Origin: Thunnus maccoyii
Taxonomy: Eukaryota > Chordata > Actinopteri > Scombriformes > Scombridae
Direction of reading: 5' to 3'
DNA length: 64,000 nt
Assembly (NCBI RefSeq): GCF_910596095.1
Contig: NC_056539.1
Location: 6,770,501 to 6,834,500, forward strand
The first letter of the stretch is position 1; each line of letters begins with the position of its first letter. The notes beneath the pieces are model-generated. The model saw only the letters and a list, made by a program, of their open reading frames with translations. It was not told the DNA's origin and searched no databases. A program made the translations under genes and the position numbers. Positions 23,201 to 35,200 of the stretch are shown piece after piece.

Positions 23201-26200
23201 TCACACCTTTTTTTCATCTTTTCTTGCTGTGATTGATTGATGATTCTTCCATTCTGTCAGGAAAGCAAAGAGAAATGCTGTGAAAGCATTTGTGAAACTG
23301 TGCTTACTGGAGAGGGCGACTGGAAGACTGGAAAGACAAAGATATTCCTGAAGGTGCTGCCTTGCATTTTTTAATGTTGTTAGCAACGGTTGTGTGAAAG
23401 TATATAATAACTCATTTAATAGTTATGTGGATGTTTTTTCCATCAATGTATTACTGTTTTTTCTCAGGACTTCCATGACACTATGCTCGAACTGGAGCGA
23501 ATGAAAGAACTAAATGTGAAAGCACTTTTGATCCAGAAAGTGATCAGAGGCTACAAATACAGGTATGGGGAAAAAAAATCTTTAACATGTGTTGTTTATT
23601 GATGTGATTTACAACTACATGTCTGGATACTTTATGTCTTTTATAGGAAAGAGTTCCTGAGGAAAAAGGCAAGTGCTCTTGTCATTCAGAAATACTGGAG
23701 AGGACACAAAGGCAGAAAGCTGTACAAAGTGGTGAGTCTGGTGATATTCTATATTTTTCTTATTGTCATTTAATCCCATGAAAAGATGAAGCAGCAATAA
23801 GTTGATCCTACTAACAAGTATTGTCTTTGTATCCAAAGCCTGATCTCTGTCTCTGATATCTCATCCCTCTTTACCAGTGTTGTCAAAAAACAATTAAAAA
23901 CGTCACTATTTCACTGGGTCACATGCTTCTTCATTACCATGAACATGGGCACAGTAGTTCATTTTGAGTCAATTCCCGCACAATCTGTCCTGGTGCCATA
24001 AATGCTCATTAGAGCACTGAATGTGTATTAACTCACAGCTGAAAATGGTCCACAACAAATACGCTATTTACCGCTGTTTGTGTAACATTTGCCAAAAACT
24101 ACGATGCCCTGCTGTTTTTGTGACTCTGCTAACACGTTGTTGGTTTTCGTCTTTTCAATTATGTTCGAATTCTAGGTCCAGCTGGGCTTTGCGAGGCTCC
24201 AGGCACAGGTTCGCTCTCGCCAACTCCACTTCCAGTACAAAAAGAAGCGGGAGGCAGCTATCGCGCTGCAGGCCAAGGCCAGAGGATATCTGGCCAGGAA
24301 GGAATGGAAGCGCAAGAGAGACGCTGTGATCCTCCTACAGGCACACACCAGGGGTATGCTGGCAAGGAAAGCTCTCAAAAAGATGAAAAGAGATGTAAGT
24401 TCTTTTTTTTTAAGGATGACAATTGTAAGAGAATTCCCTGGTGGTTTTATCTGGCATTGAACCCCCAACTGCTCTAATATTGCCACTCAGTAAGCAGCAG
24501 CAGAAAACTGTGATTAAAATGGTAATTCTACAGTTAAAATATGATTATTTTTTAATCCTCATTCCCCCCAAACCACTGCTGTGAATAATGAGTAATTTGT
24601 TATTTGGATGCATGGTTAATTAGGTAGTAAAAGACATGCTGATCTTCCTTTGTGTTGTTACTTTCAGATGTACCTCTCTGCTAAAGAGAAAGAAGAGGAA
24701 GAGCGGCTCATCTTGGAGAGACAGAAACACTTGGAGGAAGTGTTGAGGCAGAAGAAGGAGATGGAGGCCAAAACCCAGTCGGAATCCATTACAGACCAGG
24801 AGATGGTGGACAGCATCTTTGGCTTTCTGCCCACTGTGGTTGGAGGGCAGGAGGGGCAAGCACCTGTGGGATTCGAGGTGTGGCAACTAAAAGCGTAGCA
24901 CATGTTCTGCTGGAGAAAGCAGCGTAGATTGAATGAAGCATCATATTCCTCTCTATCTGTTTTCAGAATTTTGAGGGGAAAAGGACAGTTACCGAGGAGA
25001 TCGACATTGACGACCTCCCCATGGAGGAAGAGCTTCCCAAAGAAGATTACGACGACCTGGATGAGTACTCCTTCTCCAAATTTGCTTCCATGTACTTCCA
25101 GGGTGCAGCCACCGCCACACACATCCGCCAGAGACTGCGACAGCCCCTGCTTTACCACGAGGATGAAGGAGATGTTGTGGTGCTTCTCTTTGATGACTTT
25201 AAATCAACATTTCAGTTTTTCTGCTCTTTTTATTTCACTAAAGTTACCATGCCGTCTCTCTTGTGTTATCATTAGGCTTCGTTGACAGTGTGGTGGATCA
25301 TTCTGAGGTTCTTAGGAGACCTCCCTGAGCCGAAGAAGCATGTGCAGGTCCAGGGAACCTCCACGCAGGATCGCTTTCTAGTGCAGGACGTGATGTCCAG
25401 AAAGGACAGACGTCTCAGCCACATGGTGGGCCTGGATCAGGTAAATACCTAACTGAATTTTTAAGATCAATGAATTTTTAAGATCAGACTGTCATGGATT
25501 TAAAAAAGCTCATTTTAAAAGGTCATTTCTGTCTGTCTTAGAGGGTGCTAAGGAATAAAAAAGAGAGAAAGCCTTCCACAGTCCCTGAGGAGCCGACACC
25601 AAACAGAAAAGGCTCCATTTTCACAGACCTGCTGACAAGAAACAGGAAAGCGTCTGCTGTTCCCAGCGAGGCGGCTTCAAACCAGAAGATATACACCGTA
25701 CCAGAAGGGAACCCTCGAGCAAGGAAGGGATCCACGTTCACTGACCTGCTGACCAGAAACAGAAAGGCATCCAGTGCTCAAGACACTGGAAGCCCAAGAC
25801 CCATTTCAAGCCTCAGGAAACCCTCTATCATCATGGAGGAGGTGAGGTGGAAACCTAGAATATATTCACTTTCTTTTTTTTTTAACTTTACTTTACTGAT
25901 GGCAATTTCATGTTTTTTTTCTGACAGTCAGAGGATCAGACTGAAGTGTCCAAGCCTCCCACTCTGCAGACTGTGAAGGAGGACAGTGATGTCATGACTG
26001 AAGAAGGACCCACTCTGGACCGGCCACTGACGTCTCTGGAAAAACTCCACATCATTGTGGGATATGCCATCGTCAGGCGTGACCTCAGGTTGTTGAAGTG
26101 TTTTTTTAGAATCACATACATCTAAGTATCTTTTTTATCCTCCGTTAATAAATGATTTAATCTTTTCTGTCCAGGGACGAGATTTACTGTCAGATCTGCA

Positions 26201-29200
26201 AGCAGCTTCAGGATAACAACAATCGCAACAGCTACTTCCGTGGTTGGATCCTGCTGTCCCTCTGTTTGGGCATTTTCCCTCCAAGTGACCGCTTCATAAG
26301 AGTAAGTACAATAGTGTTCATTCTGGCTCCTGATTTGGATTTAGTCTTAATCTTTTTGAAAATGTGTCGTAGCTTTAGTCAGATTTTAGTCATTTGACAT
26401 TTGTTAAACAAAAATTAAAGACATTTTAGTCTATTTTTTGTAATTTTTAATTTTTATGTGGATTTTGATGTCGCCATCTTTGTTGTGTACAGTTTCCATG
26501 GTTACATGTGTAATTCTTGTCTACAGCTTGTGAGGAGAAGCTAAAATGTCAGATAATCTAATGATGTTTCTTTCATGAACATCCAGAGGAAGATTTCAAT
26601 GGTTGACTGCATTAATCTTGGATGTTACTCATTGCTTCTGATAGCAACATGTCGGACTGAAAGTAACATTAATGTTACATCCACATCACTCAGTAATGTT
26701 ACTGTAGCTTACCTTATTATAAATGTCAGCATGCTGCCTGCATGTTTTTATAGTTTGTCCCAACTGTTTTGCTGCTGCATCTAATTGTCAGTGGACTGTA
26801 AATTAATTTAGTCCATGAATCTGTTACAGATTACAGGTAACAGACACATAATACTTAATGCAAGATGCTTCATATTAAAGGCAGTGCAGCAGGACAAGGA
26901 GACTGTTTTACTAATTCACAGCTAGAGTGTGTGACTCTGCACATGTATGCAGTTGTTGAGGTTGTTGAATCAGACTTTGCATTAAAACAGTAATTAATTT
27001 ATTTGTCCATTTATCATTCTTTCACATTATTGTTTCGTTTTTATTCATTGACAAAAAATGTAAAACCTGTAGTTACAGCTCTTATTTTCAAAGGTTACAT
27101 TTTTAAAGGTCATCAACAAATGTTTTTCATCACAGTTTTGTTTTCATCGACAAAATTAACACTGAAGTACAACAGTTGCTTTGGCTGCTTCAGACTCATA
27201 AACAGTAAGCCACATGCTGTGATGTTGTGCTCATCCCTTTTATCTCCTGTCTTGGCAGTACCTTCAAAGTTTCATCCGCTCCGCTCCAGGGGGCTACGCT
27301 TCCTACTGTGCTGAGAGGCTGAGGCGCACTGTAATGAACGGAGTGCGAGGCGAACCTCCAGCCTGGATGGAGCTTCAGGTACTGAGACTGATATAAGATG
27401 CTACAGCATGCTACATTTTAATGGGTCAGTGCACCCAAATTACACTTGGCGTCTAGTGGTTTTTTATCCACACAGGTAGTTTTGGTTGAATTTGTCCACG
27501 TTTGAAGGTATCAGGCTTTGAAATTTCTGATGCCAGCATTTCTCATTCCATTTAATCAACACGGTCGTTTTTCTTTGTGCTATGACAGGCAACCAAGACA
27601 AAAAAGCCCATGATTGTGTCTGTGACAGTGATGGATGGACGCTCCATCAACCTGCCTGTTGACTCAGCGTCTACCTCCAAAGAGATCTGCCAAGTCCTCG
27701 CCAACAAAGTCAAACTCAAAGACACATTTGGATTTTCTCTCTATGTGGCTCTGTATGAAAAGGTACAAACACTGATTCTATTTACTTTTCTTTATAACAC
27801 TGAGATCCAAATTCTTTCTGCACTTTGAGTGGAGAGAACGTAATGTACAAACGTGTATAAAGGCAACTGGGGCGGTCCCTCGCTGTGCCACTTCCAAAAC
27901 AGAATAAGACTTTGTCAGCCACACAATCCAAGTAGCTACACAACATCTAACAATTAAACATTCTATATGTTGTGGAAATATAAGATTTTTCTTGCACAGG
28001 TCCAGTATTGCAAACTTATCCCACCCTGCACCTGCAAAGCTTGGTAGCAGAACTGATTATTTAATGTAGAGCTGCAACAACAAGCCAATTAATTGGTTAT
28101 TCGATGTAAAGAAAATTAATGGGAATAGTCAATTAATCATTTAAGTAATTTTTCAAGCAAAAATGTAGATTATTTGATGGCTCCAGGTTCTTAACTTTGA
28201 GAATTTGCTGCTCACATAGTAGTAAATTGATTATTTTTAGGTTTTGGACAGTTGGTTGTGTAATGTGATGAGCATTTTTTCACAGTTTTCTGATGTTTTA
28301 TAGACCAAATGATTCATTGACTAGTTGCGAAAATAATCTGCAAATTAATCAATAATTAAAATAATCATCAGCTTTGTAGTGTATCTAGATATCCATAACT
28401 TTACATGTTGACGCGTCCTGAAGGTTTGGGCTCTGGGCAGCGGCCGGGAGCACGTGATGGATGCCATCTCCCAGTGTGAACAGGAAGTGAAGAGGAGAGG
28501 AGGGCAGGAGCAGCACGCTCCCTGGCGTCTCTTCTTCCGCAAGGAGGTCTTCACTCCCTGGCACGACTGCAAAGAGGACAAGATCAGCACAGAGCTCATC
28601 TACAAACAGATCATCCATGGTCTGAAGTGTGGAGAGTACCAGTGTGAAAAGGTGGGCTTATATTTGGATGATTCATTCGCAAAAATTTCGACCACACACT
28701 CTGATATATGATATATTTTTCCACGCTTCACTTCACACAGGAGGATGATTTTGTTCAGCTTGCTGCAAAACATTTGTACATCCAGCACGGCTCAGACAGC
28801 AGTCCAGAAAAGGTGAAGGCAGCTGTGCAGGACTGTGTCAAAAGCTCTCTGCTGGAGGACAAATCCGAGGACAAATGGGTGCAGATAGTCAGCACCGCTC
28901 ACGCTCAGGTCAGTCACATCACATAACAGAAGGTGAAGCATAGAGAGAATCAAAAGTTCACCATGTATAGGGAATATAATGCTCTTACACAGGTTTGAGT
29001 AGATTTAATGTTTCTTTGTATTTTTCTTTAACCGTACTAGGGTCCGTATCTGAGTTCAAGGCAAAAGACAGATTCAGTGAAGGCAGAGATGGTGGACTAC
29101 GCCCGGGAGAAGTGGCCCATGTTCTTCTCCAGGTTCTTTGAGGTTGTCAAGCTGTCAGGTAGGCAGCGAGTCACAGAAAACCTTTCTAGCCTTTCTCTTC

Positions 29201-32200
29201 TTATGTATGTAAATGACTTGTAGTTTGACAAATTGGGACGAGTGCATTAATTTCAAATTATACAGCTACAATTATATTGTTAATACATGAGACCATTGAC
29301 ACCCATCTGTGACAAGAAAGATTATGTGCATTTATGGCAACATTTCTGTGCTGATAATAACATCAGAATCAGAAGTACAAATAGCTTTGAATGATATAAT
29401 GATTGTATACATCACATACTCCATTATTATAAACAAACCAGGAACTGGTTTGTATTTACATTTTTCTAATCACTGCACAACATAAAACATATCTAACACA
29501 AACATTTCCACACTTTCCTCAGGAATGTAGAGACAAACACGCGTATCTATGTCAGACTGGAATATTCAATGCTAATTATAGACGTACTATACCACTGGGG
29601 TTAAGACTCCAGCAAAATAGTTCATTAAGAGGGAAGAAGTGGGCCAGGAACAAGATTTCTCTCTTCCCTGGATTTCAGTATTACAGCTGTTCAGTTTGTG
29701 AACAACCAATTTGCAAAACGATACATTCGAGCTGTCTAACAAAGATCAACTCAAACTCAGACACACAGTGAGTCTTTCCCCAAACTGATCAAGTTTATCC
29801 ACACAGGGAACAGCAATAAAGTAGTAAAATTCCTTTTGTTACTGTATGTACAGTAATTGTCTGATTGACACCATGCTGATAAGGTGGAAGATATCACAAG
29901 CTGCCAACAAGATTCCACAATATGAGTTTCCCAGTGAACAATGTAGAGCTGTTTATGCTTTATTTTAACAAACAGACAGTATGTGTTGACCCTGAAGAAG
30001 TGAAGGAGTCATGACCTCCTGTCAGGAGTATTGGATAAGCTGTCATCAGTGATGGAAGTATTCAGACCCTTTCTTTTAGCAACAAAATGAGCAAGTATCA
30101 AAACTAAAAGTACTTGTTCAGCAGAGAAGTGGACCTGTGTGAAATGATTACATTGTTAATACTTCACTGCATCACTGTATTTAACTGTGGTAGCAGATTA
30201 AGGTGAAGCTACTTTAAACTACTTTACAGTATATACAGTTAGGAAGATTAGTCCAGTGGTTTCCAACCTAGGGCTCAGGCTCCCTCCAAAGAGTCACAGG
30301 ATAAATCTGAGGGGTCGTGGGATGAGTAATGGAGGTCGGAAAGAAGGAAAAAAAAGTTCTGCTACATGAATTTGTTTTAATTTCGTTGGACTTTTCTTTA
30401 ATCTTTGCTTTTTTGTGAAATATTGGATAATTTTACCTCCTTGAGCCTTGAACAGTTATTTAAATGATACAGTGTGTCAAGTTTAGAGGGTAAATCTTTC
30501 CCTTTCGGAACTGCTTACAACTCATTGACATCTGAAACGTGACAAACCAAAGGGTTTGGGAACAACTGGTTTAATCTTTATCAGTGCATCGCATTTCACA
30601 ACAACAACAACAGTAATACAAGTCTTGCAGGTAAAACATGTGACTCATGTAACTGTTTTATCAGTTTCGCGTGGGGCAACTGCTCTGCAGGTTCGCACGA
30701 TTTGACTGTAATTGCGGTAACTGGGCGGAGATGAGCCTCCTGAATTCTCACCCAAAATGCTGTCAAAACTTTCATTTACACTTTCTACTGCAGAGTGCAC
30801 AGATAAAACACCCCAAATAACCATCACTCTGACAAACACTCAATGCAGAGTGAAAAACGAGAGACATCCGCAGACTGAAACAGATGAAAGAGCAGGAGGA
30901 GTTAACAGATAATTAGATTAGTTATGATCAAACATCCCAAGATATGAGTGGAAAGTATTGTTCTTGCAAATGCATTTATAACCTTTTCTTTGAATCAAAC
31001 GTAGCTTAACCATGTCATGTAATATGCTACTTCAGTACACTTTACCAGCAAATATTACTGGGACCACTACAGAAAATTGCAGATGAACATTTAATATCCA
31101 GGACTTTATATTATAGACACTACCACTGACTATCCCTGTAACACATTGGCCACAATTTCACACATTGACCGTAAATTAGCCCAGTCATACACTAGTTGTT
31201 GACCTAGTCTTGCTTAAATGCAGTCTGTTTTCTTTCTCACCTGCACCACTGCTCTGCTGTCATCTTTTACACTGTTTGCCTAGAGCCAGATTTTAAATAT
31301 ACTCTGTTAGAGCACAAGATCAATTTATCTCTCCCCCTTCTTGCTATTCTTTTTCATGTCACCCTTCTTGTAAAGGGAAGTGGTGCTGAAAGTATTCATT
31401 TATTAACAGAATTTAATCATCCAAAATTTTGATTGTTGAATATTGTTATTTATGAATAAAAATGAGAAACTTTCCTTGTTACTTGCTTCTCAAATGTGAG
31501 GATTTCCTTCTCTTAACTTTAAATTGAATATCTTTGAACAGTTGAAAAGACAAAAAAAGCAACACGTCACCTTGGACTCTTGGAAATTTTGATGGGCAAT
31601 TTTCCCTATTTTCTAACAGTTCATATGAATCAATTAATCAAGAAATTGATTGACAGATGATTTAATGATAAAAATAATTTAGCAGTAACCCTAAAGTGAA
31701 AACCGCCTCCTTACCAGTGAGTTGATTGTAGGGCCTCGTTGCCTGAAATGATACACAAAGGAAATGTGAGTAACACTTTAGTGCTGAACCGCTCTTGTTT
31801 CCCTTCATGGATGTTTCTAGGTCCTCCACTGCCTAAAAGCAAGTTCATTGTTGCCATAAACTGGACTGGCATCACATTCCTGGATGAGAGAGAGAAGAGG
31901 CTGCTGGAACTCTCCTTCCCAGAAGTCATCGGAGTTAACACCACCAGGTAGAGACGGCACAGAATCAGAGAAGGAAGCGAGAAACATATTATTACATGTT
32001 TGAATCCTTTGTTTTTGACTCTGCTGCGATGCCTCACACAGGGAGGGTAAAGTGTCTGGCCATGCCGTGTGTTTGCTGACTCTGAAAGGAGATTTCACTC
32101 TGAGCGGATCCACAGTGGAGGACATGGCAGAGCTGGTCACCATGTTCCTGAGTGGACTCACAGAGCGCTCCCAGTATGCTGTGTCTCTGAAGGAAGCCGA

Positions 32201-35200
32201 CAAGCAAGGTCAGAACACCAGAATCAGAATAGTGACGTATCTTTCTCACAATATCCTCACCTCACGTATTACTCTTGCTAACTTCAGATTCTGACCTCCG
32301 TTACTTTACAGATGACCCCACCTTCCTGAGCTTCAAGAAAGGAGAGCTCATCATAATTATCAAAGACGAGGAGTTATCTCAGGAGCGTGGTTGGATAAAA
32401 GGTCAAAACGAGAGAACCAAACAAACAGGAGCCGTCCCCACTGAGGCCATCCTAATCCTGCCAACACTCAGCAAACCCACCAAAGAGGTCATGGTACGGA
32501 GATGTCAACTGCACATCTATCTCTGATGGCCCTGGTTTTGTGGAGCATTGAATATGATGCATATTTTTTATTTTTTTTTTATTTTAGAGCCTCCTCAACC
32601 TGTCTCCCAACCAGAGGAAGGACGTCATACAGAAAGAAACAGGCACAGTGGAAAGAATAGCTCCCGCCACGCTGAAAGAATTCTCCGTCGAGTACTTCAG
32701 GTACCTGGAAATGCCCTCTGTTTTTCCACATCTTACATGTCTCGCTCATATGTAATTTTTCACCTGGAACAGCACTGAATGTGTGTCTTGTTTCCTGATC
32801 CCACAGGCAGCCCACTAAGGATGTGAACCGTCAGGTGATTTCGAGGAACGCTGCTCCCGAGAGGCTGTGGGTGAACTCCAGAGAGCCAATCAGGCAGCCC
32901 CTCCTCAAGAAACTGGCGAGCAACTCAGAGCTCAGCCACAAAGCCTGTCTGGCCTTCACTGATATCCTATACAGAATTATATGAAACAGTAGCATTTCTT
33001 ACCCTGTTACACCCATGAATGTATTATTTAACATTTTCAGAGGTTTAGTTTTTATCTGAGCAAAATCTCCAGGCTTTTCTTTTTCAAAGTCTATGAAGTC
33101 TGGATGATTCTTCTTCCTTGACTGTTGTGCACCGATCCTGAAGTATATGGGAGATTACCCCACCAAGCAGATGCAGAGTCCTCTGGAGCTCACCGACCAG
33201 ATCTTCGGCCCCGCCACTCAAAATGAAGTGCTCAGGGATGAGATCTACTGCCAGATCATGAAGCAGATGACCCACAATAACAACCGGTACGCTTCTGTTA
33301 CACTGTCACTATGTCAGGTTCTCACATCTTTTGAGGGGAAAAGGAAATGTTTAAAATAATATATAATGTTTAGTAATAATTCGATTTATTATGACGTATT
33401 AGAGTCATAATAAAGCAGTTGCTCAAAGGTATTGGCCCGTTCTGTTACAGTAATGATAAACTGTTTTATTATTACAGATGGTACATTTTAAAGCTGCAAC
33501 TCTTACTCAATTTATCAATTATTCAATTGACAGAAAATTCATCAGCAACGATTTTGGCAAAGAAAAAATGTCCAAATTCTCTGGTTCCAGCTTCTCAAGT
33601 GTGATGATTTTCAGCTTTTCTCTGTTTTATATTATTGTAAACTGAATATATTTGGGTTTTGGACTGTTGCTTGGACAAAACAAGACATTTGAAGAGGTCA
33701 ATTAGGAAACTGAAATGGATTTTTTTCTCTATTTTCTAACATTTTATTGACCGAATGATTAATCAAAAAAATAGTCAGTTGAATAATTGATAATGAAAAT
33801 ACTGTTGTCAGTTGCAAAAAGATAAAACTAAGACTAGTTGACTTACAGTAAGTAGCTAATCAGTAGCAGTTATTACCTTGTTTTCTTTCTTTAAACAGCA
33901 GGAAGTACAAACAGTACAAGAGCAATCTGACATTTTTCTAGAAGTGGAACTGAAATGCACCCTCCCATGTTTCAGTTCACCTTAGGTTGACTAGAGTGCA
34001 TTTTGAATACAAACCAAGACTCCATTTCATCATAAGCTTTATAGCATCTAGCATACATATTTTTGTTGTGTTGTCTCTGTCCATCACCCAGGTTCAGCAT
34101 GGAGCAGGGCTGGCAGCTGCTGTGGCTCTGCTGTGGCCTGTTTCCTCCCAGCCAGTCTCTTCTGAGGCACACAAAGCGATTTCTGGAGTCGCGGCGCAGA
34201 GAGACCCTGGCCACTGACTGTCTGCAGAGGCTGCAGAGCTCACTGAGGTTAACCCAACATATTATACTCTACGTCACCAACACACAGCACTGTGTACCCC
34301 ATTTTTCAAGAAGACCGGTGAATGAGATGAGGAGTACGATGAAAGTTTCTGCTCTTCCCCGATTTCATAATAACAATTGAAGGGTTTGTGCAAACAAAGA
34401 CAGCATTTATAGGGCAGCAAATGCTGCATATAGAGAAGCACAAGGCAGAAACAGTTATAGCGCTCCACCTCAGGTTAACCTCCACCATGACATAACACCA
34501 CGACAGGGGTGGTGAGAAAAGGAAATGTCATGGTCGTGGGGCCTTTTCTTTTAAAACTCCCCGAATCGCTCTCTAAAAGCTAAACTGATACAGCTGAGGA
34601 ATTCTTATTCTACATTTGTTGACAGGTTAATATGTAATATAGGGCAGAACTTGCTTGCAGCAATTATCACTCAACTTGACAGCAGAAACCACATTCACAA
34701 ACGCGTTACACCACCTTCATAGTGAGACCACACTGCATTTGCATGGCCTCCTCTATAAATAAATTAGATTTACATACACACATTGACAAAGGGCTCTAAG
34801 AGGCTTTTTTCTAATCAGCACAGCTGGCATTTTGGTTTTTGCCATTTTGGTGATAAGAGTGTGTTCTTTTTTTTTATCTGCACTGAATCTGTGGTTTAGT
34901 GTCAAAAAGATAAAGTAAAAATTACATAACGAAGCATTTGCTGTCCTTGTGTAGGATGGAGCCCAGGAAGCTCCCACCACACCAGGTGGAGGTAGACGCC
35001 ATCCAACAGAACAGCACCCAGATCTTCCACAAAATTCACTTCCCCAACGACACAGAGGAGGTGTGAACACGGACGTATCACATATATAATGTCACGGGAA
35101 AAACCCAGGTCAAATATTCTTTCATTAATACCAGTGAACTATCATCCTCCGTCAGGTATTTGAGGTAGCAACCAGCACCAGGATCAGGGATCTCATCCAA

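Larger units (their letters stand above)
17334..23353 (+). other. MYO7B: Motor domain exons of MYO7B
   Basis: Residues about 7-746. The P-loop GESGAGKT is at 154-161, switch I NDNSSRFG at 203-210 and switch II DIFGFE at 432-437; all nucleotide-contact motifs are intact, so an active ATPase is expected. The relay and converter region ([14 protein letters not shown] and the following exon) is also present. No frameshift or internal stop. Confidence 0.92.
24967..31947 (+). other. MYO7B: First MyTH4-FERM half of the MYO7B tail
   Basis: Exons 22-32 encode the first MyTH4 domain (with an inserted loop in exons 23-25) and first FERM domain. Landmarks: [23 protein letters not shown], then after the insert [12 protein letters not shown] and [12 protein letters not shown], then [16 protein letters not shown] and [14 protein letters not shown]. 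In the family this half binds ANKS4B/SANS-type adaptors. Confidence 0.85.

Noticed and set aside
24664-25158. A 164-codon minus-strand frame
   Set aside because: Antisense shadow of MYO7B exons 21 and 22; the opposite strand has the conserved tail.
32962-33132. Premature end of MYO7B exon 36 into an ATATGA stop
   Set aside because: The apparent run into a stop is explained by the AT-AC intron, which restores the conserved frame.
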